60,000 nucleotides of DNA from Polytrichum commune (GCA_950295325.1 OX485807.1:46718440-46778439); one strand, 5' to 3'; positions 48,101-60,000 are shown, numbered from the stretch's first letter. The notes: generated from the letters alone by a model not told the origin. Numbers and translations are program-made.

Positions 48101-49940
48101 TTGGCTTTGCCTTGTTGCTGATAGAGGGAAAGGCGAGGCCTAAAAAGGGCTTGTCGGCATATCACCAAGCCGACAGTACCTACATTATCACTGGGTTGCA
48201 AGAAACGAGAGAAAGAGAGAGAATGTGGGTCTGGAGCCTAGCAACTCTTGTCACGACTCACACATAACTTAGGACTGCCGAAGGACAAGCGAGCAAACAA
48301 ATAAGTTTTCAAAGGTCAACTTCTGCGAGCCCCACATCACCACACTTTTCTTTTTCTCTTTCTCTTTCTCTCTCTTTCTTCCCCTTTGTCAACGGTTTCA
48401 GGTCCAAGATATTGTTACGGCGCTTCCATATCAAAGGGCGCGCTCATCCATTTATAATAGCTGCTACAGGTGCAAAAGCTTCTTGTGGTCCCCCCCCCCC
48501 CCCCCCCCCCCACAACTCATACAGCTTTCAGTCCATTTCTCAATCACTGGATTGACTGTAGCCAACTATTCCTCAAACCTTTCTGGTTGTACGAATCCTT
48601 GATTTGTTAGTTTTGGAAAAGAGGAATTCTGAAAAGACTAACATTGAACACATTCTATACTCATTGTACAGTTCACTTTTTTGTAGGGGAATAATACTCT
48701 TCGATATCATGGAATAAGTAGGGATTGGTTATGTAGATCCATGTATTCTTACTGAAACTGGTGTATCTTGCTCCAGTTTACATACAAATGAGACAATCTC
48801 CTTATTTAGAGGAGAAACCAAACAACCTGGAGTTAGGAAGTGGCCTACTTGCTCCATACAACCGAAATGGAAACCAGTGAAGAGCATACGAGTGAAAGGA
48901 AACGTTGCTGGAGAATGTTATGAACAATGAAAGCTTATGGTGGCTATAAAATAGATGACAACTCTGTGAGGTGGTTTGTCATATTGACCCAAGTAGAAGA
49001 GGGTCCCTCCTAGCAACCATTAATAATAATAATAATGATGTCATGGCTGTATATGTTTGGAAATTCAGCTCTTCTGCAAAATGACAAACCTATAGTCAAC
49101 TCAAGCAAAAGAGAAAAAAAGGGGCGTGTGAATCCTTTTGGTTTAAACTGAAATCTCAAAAAAGTTATTATAACATTCTACAAACCTGTAATAAACTCAA
49201 GCAAGATTTTTAAAAAGAAAAGAAAAGAAAGTGTGCAAAGTGGAGGGGTTTTGAGGAATCTAGGATTGATTGTTGTATCTTTCAACTCCCATGTTGTTTT
49301 GAGGTAGAGGGTGTTAAAACCAACACCCCACCCAAAAGCACCGCCTATAAACGCCTCCCCAATCACTAACGGCCTATTACCTTGCAAGGGTGGGAAAAAC
49401 CCAACTTTTTCTGGTTGATGCATTGGGTTTTTGGTTTGAATGCAAAAAACCCGATTTCTACAAATAAAACCATGGTTTTATTCCAACACTTGGCACTTGG
49501 CAATCAACACCATCATTGGCGAACATTGGGCCCTCTTCCCTATAATTTCAAATCATTTGCAATAAAACCGAATAAAACCGGATTTTGGTAGACCTTACAT
49601 GATTGGTTTTTTTTTCTAAAAAAAAACTACGAAAAACCCAATTGTAAAAAACCGCGTGGTGCCAACCTTGCTACCTTGAAGCATTCCCCATGGAAAAGGA
49701 GTGACCGGTTCCACATAGTGACAGTTCTAGGTGCCATTAGTGGCACCACTGCATATCTTCAGTATCTTCGTGTAGGGTAGGTAACATGCTCCACTCTATC
49801 TCGGGCCAGTTCAAGGTAAGTTAGGGTGGCTTGTCAATGCCTATTCTAGCCATTCTATTCATTGGGGGGGATATATCCGGGATCCAAAGGGATTGGGTGG
49901 GATCATGGAGGTGGCCATGTTGGGCTTTGATCTAGCTTGG
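45187..49940. other. Gene-poor spacer
   Basis: No gene supported. Features seen are a CTTT-rich pyrimidine tract near 48348-48380 and a 22-C run at 48490-48511. Several 80-100-codon frames on both strands at 47.0-48.3 kb lack motifs or splice context. Confidence 0.5.
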
Positions 49941-49952
49941 GTCTCGTACTTA

Positions 49953-50466
49953 GGGCCGCTTTACACCTAGAGGCCGGGCCAATTTCCCTTGAGGCCGATT
50001 GCACAAAATTTCAGCCTTTTTTGGGTTGGAGGCCGGCCTCTACTACACATTATAATAAGATTATACCGGGGGCCAATTTTCCCATATGTAAAGGCCCTCA
50101 GGCCAAGAAGCCAAGCTGATTCAAAAAAATTAGCCTAATCCAACGGATGTAGCATAATCTAAGATAGAGCCTTTAGATTTCACATAATCCAATGGATCTA
50201 GTTCACTTTTAAAAATTATACTTTATTTAAGAAGATTTTTTTAGTGGAATATGACATTGGCCTTCCATTTTGGGTGCACCCAATTCAACGAGCTCGGGCC
50301 GTGTCATAACATACATTTTTTAATTTAAAAAATCATACCACCAAATCGGCCCGGCCTCTAGATGTAAAGGGGTTGGGGCCGATTTGAGCCTTTTGACCAA
50401 TCACAAATGAGGATTTCAAGCCTCTTACACAATGAATTGGCCCGGCCTCTAAGTGTAAAGCGGCCC
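49953..50466. mobile_element. Tourist-like MITE with TTA duplication
   Basis: 514 bp. The left terminus, GGGCCGCTTTACACCTAGAG and on to GGCCGGGCC, is matched by the reverse complement of the right terminus with one mismatch in about 28. TTA flanks both sides (49950-49952 and 50467-50469). GGGCC-type ends with a TTA duplication are the signature of PIF/Harbinger non-autonomous elements. Internal fragments of the terminal motif recur near 50340. No coding capacity. Confidence 0.88.
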
Positions 50467-50469
50467 TTA

Positions 50470-51440
50470 GTTCTAGGCAATGAAGGTGGGGGCCCTCATC
50501 ATATGAAAGGCCATCATACACGGGGCCTAGGAATCAATTTAAGGAAGCTAGTGGTTTTGACCTTGAATATTCATAAAATATTCAATTGAGCCATTTCCTT
50601 TTCTTTTCTTTGTACCCACAATATATGTTCAGCACAAAGGCTAATATGATTTGTTTTATTTTAAATTTGAGTATGGACAACGTAGGCATCTGAATGTGCA
50701 ATAATAGCTTAAAAGTGTTGGTTGTAAGCATCCTCTACCTTACAATGAGTTGAAATTCCTATGTGGGAACTAAACCAAAGCATCCCCGTACATGTTGGAA
50801 GGAAGCGAAAGAGGGAAGGGGGGGGGGGGGGGGGATACAAATAAAGCTTTTGAGATATACTTATGTGTGAAGCAGAAGGCCTTGTGTAATGTGGGTACAC
50901 CTGATCTTATAATCTTTGTATGGTCGGTCGGAAGGTAGGTAGGTGTTGGTGAAGTGTGAGCTCTAGTGGCCTACCTACCTGCCTAAAAGTAGACTCCAAG
51001 GGAGTCGTGGTCGGCTAAGGAGGGAACATGGCGATGCATGCCACTTCACTTTGTGATTTCCAACTTATAAGTTAGTAGTATAATATACTACTGTATCATG
51101 TTGTGGACTCCCAATGCTCATTCCATGGTGGATGCATGGATATCTCTCTATCAATAACAACAAACGAACGAACGAAGTAAGGAAGGGGTGGTAATTGTGG
51201 AACCGTCAATATGGCTGTGTGAAGGAGACTTGGACCAAACGCAGGCTCCAGTAAGCTACACTAATTCTGGATGATATTTAGTGTCACCAACTCTAATTGT
51301 CTTGCTCAATACTAATTGTAAACCATTGTGTAGTGTCACCAACACTAAATGTTTACCCAATATTATTGGTCACTCCTTGTATTTTTTTATTTTTTTTTGG
51401 GGGGGGGATTATAGATTTACAATGTTGCGGTCACTCTCAC
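50470..51440. other. Spacer
   Basis: No gene supported. A 17-G run lies at 50818-50834 and a short duplicated AGTGTCACCAAC motif lies near 51280-51345. Confidence 0.5.
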
Positions 51441-51444
51441 TTAC

Positions 51445-51675
51445 CAAGTGTTTTTTCATCCAAATTTCAATCCTAAGCACACTGCCTTCCAAAACAAATT
51501 GCACAGAAATCCCTGAGTACGTCGAAACTCTCGTGAACCCCGCCATGCACTCGAGGAAGAAATTGGAGGTTAAATTGCAGTCTTTGGAATCTTCTGAATC
51601 GTAAGCGGAAGCATTGCAGATGTCATTCTTTCTCTTGTTCAGTTCAGCAGTGGGGATCAACGAGAGCGGAGTCAT
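51445..51675 (-). CDS. Orphan first exon of unknown gene (partial)
   Basis: On the minus strand an ATG at 51675 opens 77 codons that end exactly at a strong donor site (CACTTG followed by GTAAGTGAG at 51444). Upstream lie a pyrimidine-rich leader of about 45 bases and a double telo-box (TTAGGGTTAGGGTT, about 51723-51738), the usual layout of a plant promoter and 5' leader. The peptide starts MTPLSLIPTAELNKRK and is polar, with no motif I recognise. Downstream exons were not found in the 45.2-51.4 kb spacer. It may be a gene with a long first intron, or a promoter and first exon left by a truncation or transposition. Confidence 0.45.
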
Positions 51676-51722
51676 CGAGGAGGAGGAGTAGAAGGAAAGG
51701 AAGAAGAAGAGAGGAGGAAGGC

Positions 51723-51738
51723 CTTAACCCTAACCCTA
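51723..51738 (-). promoter_or_regulatory. Double telo-box
   Basis: TTAGGGTTAGGGTT read on the minus strand, about 50-60 bases upstream of the ATG of the orphan exon. It sits directly beside a perfect 10-bp stem at 51741-51767. Confidence 0.45.
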
Positions 51739-51740
51739 AG

Positions 51741-51767
51741 CTCTCAGGCGACGTGGCCGCCTGAGAG
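51741..51767. repeat. Perfect 10-bp hairpin
   Basis: CTCTCAGGCG and its exact reverse complement CGCCTGAGAG are separated by a 7-base loop containing ACGT. In the promoter position of the orphan exon it could be a palindromic factor site. Confidence 0.5.
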
Positions 51768-53325
51768 GGTGTCATTTCGGGAGAGGGCTATAGGCCCTCC
51801 TCCTCGATCATCCATGACAATATTTCATCACAAGTTGCTAGCAAGAGAAAGTAGGGTTTTCACCAATGGATGAACTCATTCGTCATCCATGACAATATTT
51901 GTACATGTATTCATAATTAAGAAGTGTCATTTGAAGAGTTACCATAGTGACATAAATTACCATATGACACCAAATATCGTGTTTAGTGTAGTGAGTACCT
52001 CATAAGGTATATGGGCCTATTTTGGATACGTATGGTCATTCACATACAGAAGCTTGTTCTTTAGGACCCGTATTCCCATGGAAGATTCCCGAATCTATCT
52101 CTGGGATCTGCAGCTGAGGCCTTCCTCATGCCCCCATCGTCACACCAAACTTTTCATCCGGTTCCATCCATGAAATTGTTGGGGATTATGTTAAGAAATA
52201 AATGTTGGCCCACCACTTTCCACACTATTACAGCCGGAGATGTTAACGGATGCTGCTAGAAGTGGCTGGTGTGATCAACCCCTCAAATTGACTCCGAGTC
52301 CATTATGTGGTGATAGAGTTGATAAGGGGACCTGCCACCCCTGTGCCGGCCTCCAACTTCGCGATAGTTGTGCGAGCACCTGCTAATGTCTAGTTCCCAC
52401 ATTGTTACCAAGGTGAACGTGTGAATGTGTGAATGTAATTTGTATGTGTCCAACTCAATGCGACCAATCATAACGTTAATGCAATACACGTGGTCCAAGT
52501 CAACTACGGATGAATGTCTAGTGAACATCTCATTAGACTCTTCAAATGTTTTCATCCCATTTTCATTCGTTTATGAATAGCTGGAATGCAAGTCCTTAAG
52601 CCCCACCATATTATTACATGTTAGCTTACGCAGGATCAAACCCTCCCAAATACATACTTCTCTACATCTTGTAATATGCAACAACTAACTATATTGTATA
52701 CAAATTTGTCTTCATAAAACCTGCTCATGTGCACTCACGTATAGTTCCACGTGCATTGATATATTGCCTGTGGATGGATGATACATTCTCAAGTTTGTCA
52801 TCCGTCTCCTCTCCACAATTCTCCAATCAGTAATTGCAGTAGAGTTGAGCTCATGGTTTCCCAAAGAATCACATTTGTTGGACTTGGGAGAGTGTCGTGG
52901 GATACTGTAGGCAAGGCATTGTTTTGAGGAAATTTTCAATCAATCACTTGATCATGAGTTCGCCCTTGCTTCAATCAATCAATAAGTTAGTCTACATGCA
53001 CTTGGGTTTATAAGTACTACTATATAAGTTACATGCATCCGTGCGAAGAAGTTGGGTTTGACCCGGACTGAAGAGCCAAGACCATGTTTGATTTGAGGCA
53101 TAATAATGAGGGCGTAATAAACATCGATGGACCCACGGGCCATTCGTACTCAACCAACTTGACCCTCAATCCATAGCTGCTCAATTGCCTCCTGCATGTA
53201 GCCGTAATCATACCTTGTTCTTTTCTGTATGTTTTTAAAAGAACAATGAGAGCAGTCGTAGTAGTAGTAGTTGATGTGGTGGTGGTGGTGGTGAGGAACT
53301 TGGGAGATTTTTGGCCAACAAAATG

Positions 53326-53423
53326 GCCCCGGGCTAAATCACAAACCCCGGGTCTCATTCACAGCGAAGGAAACGAGGGAGGGGTGGGGCCCACCCAAAC
53401 ACAGATGTGATTTAGCCCAGGAT
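53326..53423. mobile_element. 98-bp mini-MITE with 9-bp target duplication
   Basis: Inverted ends share GGGCTAAATCACA exactly (53331-53343 and 53406-53418) and extend outward with partial matches. The element is bracketed by a perfect 9-bp direct repeat AACAAAATG at 53317-53325 and 53424-53432. A 9-bp duplication suggests a Mutator-like transposase acting in trans. Too short to code. Confidence 0.75.
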
Positions 53424-54963
53424 AACAAAATGAAGCGACATTTGATATTAAGGGGAATTCATCTGACTAAGTTTAATAATCAAAAGTGGCACAACATTAC
53501 TGGGCACCGGGACATAATTTAACATGGTTACTTAGGTTGCCTTAACAAGTTTTCGTTTAAGAGTAGCAATGGCATTTCTCCAACCATAACATTATTCAAC
53601 TTTTATTCCAATATTATTCAATGGCAATGCTTCACCTGAATCCCACTTGTTTTTTAAAGTTGAATCTACTTACTTACGAGTGGAAAGGTATAATTCTAGC
53701 ACCTTACATGACATATTCCTGGCCCCACCCACATGGTCACTCAATTAAATAATGTTGCGGCAACTAGGAAACTAACTTAGTCCAAGTGGAGTCACAATTA
53801 GCACATGAATGAGAAATGGGGCCACATGGCATATTAAGGCAAGTGCAAATTTGGCACTAGACCATCATATGGAACAAGTTGGGCTTCATACAAACAAAAA
53901 TTATCATGACGTTTGTTCTTTGCACCATAATGAGCCTAAGTTGTAAATTTCTAAGCTGCCCTCTCAGAAGTTGTCAACTGTTCAATGTATTAACTATGCA
54001 TGTGATTCCATATCAATATCGCTCTATAGAGTGCACTTAAGTTGTGGCATTCAAGCATCCTCCACAATTCAAACGGTCAAAGGGCTCACATTAAACGGAT
54101 GCTCAAGCATAATATTCATTCATAGAGTTGGAGATCATGGACAACTTAAGAGAAGTTGTTGGATCTCCAATGGGAACCAATCAAGCACCTGTGAGGCCAA
54201 TCTTTTTATCAGGTGCAACGTTGCTAACATGGTATAGGTGTTCTTTAGAAATAAAATAGGATCCCATGCCATGCCCTGCCCTTTTGAACTCCTCAATAGT
54301 AAATATGTGGATCATAATGAAGAGGGATTGCGAGTACTTTACAAAATTGAAAATTTAAATGATTCATAAGTAGTTTGTAAATCCCCCCCCCAAAATAAAA
54401 TAAATAAAAATAAAAATAATATTTGTATTGTATTAGGTAATGCATTGAATGGGAAAGTAATATGCAACTTCTATTTCCTAGGTTCAAAGCACATTAGGTG
54501 TGTGTTGAACCAGATTGTGTCACAACTTATATTTCCTGGGAGGAAAACGGCTTACGATTTGTAATTATTTGGTACTTTTGATTTTTTGTTTAGAGAAAAA
54601 AAGGGAAATGCTAGAGTCAATGTGACAACTTGTATTTCTGAGGGCAAAGTGACTTTAAATTTTATAGAGAAAATTGGGGGGGGGAGGGTAACATATGGCT
54701 CGAAGGCAGCATGGCTACGGTTTGGTGCAGGGATAGCGGCCTAAAGGGGGAGGAGGGGGTGGGAAGAGGGGGGTGGCAACTCCCATATAATATGTTACAT
54801 GTTTTAATCACTTATAATATATAGTGTATGAGTGCAACACGAAGTCATATAGTTTAGGTCAAAAATTTCTTGTAGGTCTTTCATAAAAGAATTCTAAACA
54901 TCCCTCCATAAGAAATTGATTATTTTGTAATGGGTAGGTTGACATTCTAGGTGCACTGGGTTT

Positions 54964-54984
54964 GGGGGTGGGGGTGGGGGTGGG
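54964..54984 (+). repeat. G-quadruplex-capable GGGGGT repeat
   Basis: Four consecutive G runs of three to five separated by single T, enough for an intramolecular quadruplex in theory. In gene-free spacer. Confidence 0.6.
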
Positions 54985-57314
54985 ATATTATTTAAACATC
55001 CCCTCCACATTGTACACATAAGAAGGGATATTTTTTAGTGTAAGAGTTGTATGTAAAGGAGGTCCGATATGTAAAGCTTAGTTCCTTAAAGTATGACCTT
55101 AAGGGGATTGTGCACCCTTTAGTGGGATAAAAAATAACATGCATGTGTGACCTTGAGTTTTCATACCCCTATAGACAAAGAATGTTGCAACAAAAACAAC
55201 TTTATACACACATGCATAGCAATTACACATAGCCTCAAGTATGTTTTATACGTGTCCAAAAATCTAGATGTTCAATAAGATATATGCATTGGTGTGTGTG
55301 TGTGTGTGTACAAGCACATACCCTAGGGCAAACTACACACTATTTGAGATTTTACTAAAGTTTTAAAACATTTGTATGTGATTTTACTTTTTATTTTGGC
55401 AAAGTACATTTGTAAAGGGGCTAATGCACATGTTATGAACTCTAGAACCCCAGTGGACATTCTACTCCACTTATGAAGTAGTCAATGTTATAAAAATATC
55501 AAAGGATGTTTTAAAATAAAAATTGGAGGGAAACCCTATTTGCGATGATTTTCACTGCCAAGGACACTTGTGTAAAATACATGAGTTGCATCCCCCCACC
55601 CACTTGGTGGGGGAGGGGGGGGGGGTAGTTAGGCCCGATAGCAATATCAATTGCCCAAGAGATTCACATTATCTTGCAAGCCTCTACAACTTCACCTTGT
55701 AGTTGATCACGGTAGCTACACCAAAAAAACAACTCGCATCTATATTCACTCTGTTGTTGTCTTGGTCGTTGCTAATGTCTTGCCATTGTGTCACCCCACT
55801 ATCTACAAACTTGCAGTGGTGAAGAAGGTGTAGTGCACATTCAACCCACCATCATGGTTTATGCACCCTCACTTTAGAGTGACCTTCAAATGTGGCACCT
55901 CACATTTAGGAGGTGGCCTAATTGCATGCGCCAACAACCATATCTAGTGCATAGGAGCTTTAAATGTCGCCATGAACGTAGACTACTAATCCAGTTGGTC
56001 CCACAAATTTATGGAACGTCCATCTTGTCACATGTTATCCTAGATAGAATCCAACCCCGATATGGAGAACTAACATGTGGGCGAATAGGCACTCACTTCA
56101 TTCTTGCTCCAAAAATATATGCATTTATATCTATCCATCTACTTGGAGTGCTCAATGCAAATAAAGGCTCGGTTTAGGGGTCTGGGCACCTGGTGGGGGG
56201 ACTCTTCATATAATGTATGAACTAATGTGAGTGTTAGAAGGGGTATTATTTGAGGCAGTATACATAAGGGAGAGGTATTATTTTTCTCTAGTGTGTACAT
56301 CTAGAAAGGCTACTAAATTTTATGAAGTAAAGGTAGATGCACATAAAGGCCCTAAGGGTTAGAGAAAAATTGATAATGGATGTGTTCATTTCATCCAATT
56401 CACATTTCATCCATTGTTGTCATTTGGTCATAGTCCTTAATGATTACCATGCATGTTCTTCTTAGGGTTTACATTTGGGCTCTAGGTTTTTAGTATTTAC
56501 ATACTGAAGGCTCTTGGAGCACTCATGGGCTTTCTTGAGTTTTTCTCTCCAGATTGTGGCTAACTTATTGTGTTGTTGTCTTTGTTTGTTTGATACAATT
56601 GTTGAGTTACATGCTATGGATGAAAGAATGTTCAATGAGATTCTCATTGGAAAGTGAAAGTGGATTTTATGTGTATGAAAGGTTTAATTAACTCATGATT
56701 TTATTTTGTACATGTAGTGGAGGCATTTATCACATCAAATCGAAAAGCTTAATATAAATACATGAGTACATTTTCTAGCATGCCTTTAGTACATGTACAT
56801 TTGTTTTCTTCTATAGACTTCTTGCATGTAGGGGTGTAATTTCAAGTGACCCATGCATGTCATTTAGTTTTCCAATGAAGAGTCCAACCCCCTGGGGTTG
56901 GGCATGAGGCTTATCTTGGAGGATTATGGATTAGGTGAATTATAATTTACTAATATGTGGGTTGGAGTGTGTGTTTTTGTTTGTTCTAGGCTTTACCTTC
57001 AACCATACCAATCCTATTTTTAAAGGGAAAAGGTCAAATTGTGAATTCTAATAATAGAAATAATTTGTTTTATGTCGTTTTTTCATGGATGGGATTGCCA
57101 AAAACATCCCCAAAAAACCACAAAAATTAGATGAATGTGTCCATATTTGGATGATATATGACTCATCACCCCAGTGATTGTTGCCAATTCAACTTCATTG
57201 AAAATGGGATAGAGGGGGGTTGATCCATATGGTTAAAAATCCCCATCATGCCCCAATTGTGGTCAATTCATATTTCTACATGCTAGGACTTGGTATAACT
57301 ATTAATCTAAACAT

Positions 57315-57370
57315 CCCCCAACCCCCACCATGCCGCCCCCCTTGGCAGGTGGCATGGTGGGGTTGGGGGG
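57315..57370. repeat. GC-rich 20-bp hairpin
   Basis: Left arm CCCCCAACCCCCACCATGCC at 57315-57334 pairs with the right arm GGCATGGTGGGGTTGGGGGG at 57351-57370 with a one-base slip, around a 16-base loop. Stable and GC-rich in an AT-rich spacer. Confidence 0.7.
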
Positions 57371-57805
57371 AGGGCTTGACTCTTCTCAGCTTGACCTAAT
57401 ATATATAGATTAGAATGAGAACTAATGAAGGGCATAGAATGTGATTTGTCCCCAACGCTTGGGTTGCTCCTGAGCCCTCATTTCACAACAAACACTTGTG
57501 AGGCTCATGTACGTTACATGAAACAAGGAAGCAAGTGTGAGTTGATACTTGCAAATTGCCTAACTCCTCCATATCTATCTAATGCACTACACCGTTTATG
57601 GTATTTAGTGCACATGCCTAATGGTGTCACTTACCTTATCTTAATACTACTAGATTACACTAATGCTCAACAACTTTGTCATTAGTGTCACCTTATGACA
57701 CTTGGCGTTCAAGCGCGCTCGTTAACATCTTCAAGGCACGAGTACGTTCAATAGTGTTATGAGGTGTATGTCTATGTTACATAATGGTGTACGAGTTGAC
57801 AAAAA

Positions 57806-57928
57806 TGTACACAAGTGGCACTTGACATTAGTATGCTCAAGAATGCCATCCTCTTGCAAACTAAAATGTAAACACATGACACTTGCCATCAGTATGCTCC
57901 ACAACATCTTCCCCTTGCATACCAAAAC
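57806..57928. repeat. 61-bp tandem repeat, two copies
   Basis: Adjacent diverged copies beginning TGTACACAAGTGGCACTTGACA and TGTAAACACATGACACTTGC respectively, both containing AGTATGCTC and CTTGCA-AC-AAAA. No protein capacity. Confidence 0.65.
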
Positions 57929-58017
57929 GCAGAACTCTCATCTCAAGTATCCCAATATGTTACGCGAAATGTCATACAGTAAACAACTTTCACTTAACGT
58001 AACGTAAAAGATGCTTA

Positions 58018-58550
58018 TGGGGCATTCCCACCTGACATTAGTTAGAAGTAGTTTTAGTCTAAAAGCGGTTTTAGTTATCTAGGGTTCACACATACGGCTC
58101 TTTTTAGTGCCGAGCCTAGGTGGCAAATGACGTGGCATGGCTTAAAAGTGGAGGTTTTAAGCCTCAACCACCGACCCTCCCATCGGTACCTAAACATAAG
58201 GCAAGAATATAGGAACTTTAAAAGTGTCGCCTCCCACCCTTGTGATTGGTTGCTTTTTAGTCTTAGCTATGAGGGCACGAGGAGCTTCATTAACAAAAAC
58301 CGATGGTAAGATAGGTGAGTAGTAAAAGGCATTTGGGGATGGGACAAAAACTACCCAACATTCATTGCTTGGTAGATAAAACCATGAACATGTGTGAAAG
58401 CTACTTAACTAAAACCTACTTGAAAATCTCCGGAGCAAGTTCTTGTAGGTGCATTGGGATAGTCGGATGCCTCCGCTATAACCGAGGGAGCTTTACCCGG
58501 TTTTTAGGAAATACTTTGGGTCTTAACTAAAGTCAAGTGGGAAGGGGGCA
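58018..58550. mobile_element. MITE with TTA duplication, second terminal family
   Basis: 533 bp. The left end TGGGGCATTCCCACCTGACA and on to TTAGTTA matches the reverse complement of the right end (TGCCCCCTTCCCACTTGACT, TTAGTTA) over about 30 bases with six or so mismatches. TTA flanks both sides (58015-58017, 58551-58553). Size and duplication fit PIF/Harbinger, but the termini differ from the GGGCC-CTTTACAC family. Non-coding. Confidence 0.75.
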
Positions 58551-58553
58551 TTA

Positions 58554-60000
58554 TGTATGTTGTGGAGCAGTATCGTATTGGCAAGTAGCGGATGTGACGC
58601 TCGGAGACCTCTAGGCATGTAGTGTAGGCCCTTTGCAGATAGTATACGTGACACTAAATACCCTCAACTGTGCACGTAGTACTGGAGAGTGATGGCAGAT
58701 GTGGATATATACAAGGCTTGGCTGGCCTCCAGAGAGCCGAGCCCAAGGGACTGTGTCAGCTGCCTAAGGGGGGTGCACTTCCTTTGCTTTCCTTTCCTTT
58801 CCTTCCATGGCCCCCTCCCGCTCTCGCTCGGGTCTTGCTCATGAGGAGTAATAAGTAGTGTAGTGTAGTGTAGTGTAGTATAGTATAGTATGGTATGGTA
58901 TGGGAGGGGGTTTTGCAGTGTCTGTCCTGGTGATGTCCATGACCACCGCCCCTTCAAGCCCTTGTGCGCACGAAAGTGACGACTCCCCAGTAGTAGCCCA
59001 AGTACCACGTCGTCACACTTTCACAAACCGTTAACCTCTTCTACTTCCTCCTTTCTCACAGTTAAAATCTCCTCTGCCAGGATAATAATCGCTTGTCGAT
59101 TTCATGTGAAGATCGTGTCCAGGGAGATTTTGGGGCATACTCATAGGTCTATTCCAAGTGTTTCCAAGCCCAACCAGCTGTTACATGTTCACATTTTCTG
59201 AGTTTTTCTTTATTGAAGTGGGGCGTTTTCTACGAATTCCTCTAACATGAATGGTAATTTTCCTGATGTCTTCAACTCCAACCAGCTATTTCTCAAACTC
59301 GTCCAGTTCTCCTCGCTCATGGCCAAAGGCGGGGAAGTCTCTGGAGTTTTGAGAAAGTTGTTTCTAAATCACTTATAATGAATTGATACGTGATTGTGGC
59401 CGGGACTCTTCCTCTTGGCTTGGAGGTAACATGGCGCTTCACCATGGTTTCGTATGGACATTCGGCCGACATTGGATGTGTCCGTACCTCCGCATGACAC
59501 GTTCCCATACTGTGTTATTCTGCCCTAACCGTCCACGTCCAAAGGTGCATTATAACCTCGGCGAAGTGTATTTCCCTTTCCACATTCCTCTGTTCCTTTC
59601 GTTTGTCGTAGGACTTGGTCTTCCTTCTCAAACGAACCCCCCTTGTTTCATTGGTTTGTAGGTTACATCCAATCTGAAACCAATCCATTCCAATGGCACC
59701 CTATCCATCGAATAAGAGTGTTTCTACACCTTGCGTAGAAGTGCAAGGCAATCTTCTTCCCAAATGGCATCCCATTTGATTTCATTATCCTAAAAGTCGG
59801 GTTCTTGTTGGCCTCCTAAATGTATCATGGTGGGCCCATATCTCGACCTTGGCTACAACTACGGAGTAGAGATTTCTTGAAACATGGAGGCAATGCGAGC
59901 AAAAGAAGTGGCGGCCAAAGCAAGGATGGCCAACTTTAGGATAGATATTATACATAAGTAGGCTTAGTCTGGGTCACACCGTCCAATAATGATTACGTGT
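58554..60000. other. Spacer at right edge
   Basis: No gene supported. A GTAGT pentanucleotide array drifting to GTATA and GTATG lies at about 58855-58902, preceded by a CCTTT-rich pyrimidine tract near 58782-58806. Confidence 0.5.
58855..58902. repeat. Pentanucleotide microsatellite GTAGT
   Basis: About nine to ten units; the first are GTAGT, later ones drift to TAGTA and TGGTA. Confidence 0.85.

Larger units (their letters stand above)
51780..58000. other. Gene-poor spacer
   Basis: No gene supported. Contents noted: GGT and TAG triplet runs near 53262-53292, a 98-bp MITE at 53326, a G-rich tract at 54964-54984, a (TG)n run near 55294-55309, a G run near 55612-55626, a long hairpin at 57315-57370 and a 61-bp tandem repeat at 57806-57928. 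Confidence 0.5.

Noticed and set aside
47896-48267. Overlapping frames on both strands near 48 kb
   Set aside because: Neither shows a domain, promoter features or splice sites; treated as spacer.
51723-51738. Interstitial telomere array
   Set aside because: Only about two TTAGGG-type units, better explained as a promoter telo-box.
55890-56177. 95-codon plus-strand frame
   Set aside because: No motif, and it lies in repeat-rich spacer without gene structure.

Overview
The window reads as nuclear DNA of a land plant. It holds long AT-rich spacers and intron-rich genes with GT-AG introns. One gene is a plastid-targeted ABC half-transporter and another is a starch-granule protein of the LESV/ESV1 type. 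I cannot name the species. The RandI/Dualen-like LINE and the spacer character make a seed-free plant (fern, lycophyte or bryophyte) plausible, but that is inference.

Layout. 1-3.6 kb is spacer with a promoter-like patch near the left edge. 3.9-4.1 kb holds a tRNA-like SINE head. 4.13-11.9 kb is a large minus-strand non-LTR retrotransposon. It is one 2,576-residue reading frame broken by only two stop codons. In order it carries a duplicated leader ending in a 2A-like ribosome-skipping motif, an APE endonuclease, a reverse transcriptase, a possible inactive PCIF1-like methyltransferase fold, RNase H, a CCHC motif and a REL/PD-(D/E)XK-like segment. 12.0-14.2 kb holds a second minus-strand reading unit, split by one frameshift, of unknown family; it could be an ORF1 of the element or a separate gene. 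14.5-16.0 kb is a field of tandem duplications.

19.8-45.2 kb is the genic core. Complete exon sets were assembled by hand for TRAP-alpha/SSR1 (+, 8 exons, 271 aa), a plastid ABCB28-type transporter (-, 17 exons, 724 aa), a small secreted Gly/Pro/Phe-rich protein (+, 115 aa), LESV (+, 5 exons, 612 aa) and a plant SPRING/C12orf49 homologue (+, 11 exons, 295 aa). All exon phases close and no stops are needed. The five genes are independent units serving ER translocation, plastid transport, the secretory or wall compartment, starch turnover and the Golgi/secretory membrane.

45-60 kb is largely gene-free. It contains an orphan first exon with a telo-box and a strong donor site at 51.4-51.7 kb, and several non-autonomous DNA transposons defined by inverted termini and target-site duplications (TTA for PIF/Harbinger-like copies, one perfect 9-bp duplication for a 98-bp element). 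The most striking object is the multi-domain 2A-bearing LINE.
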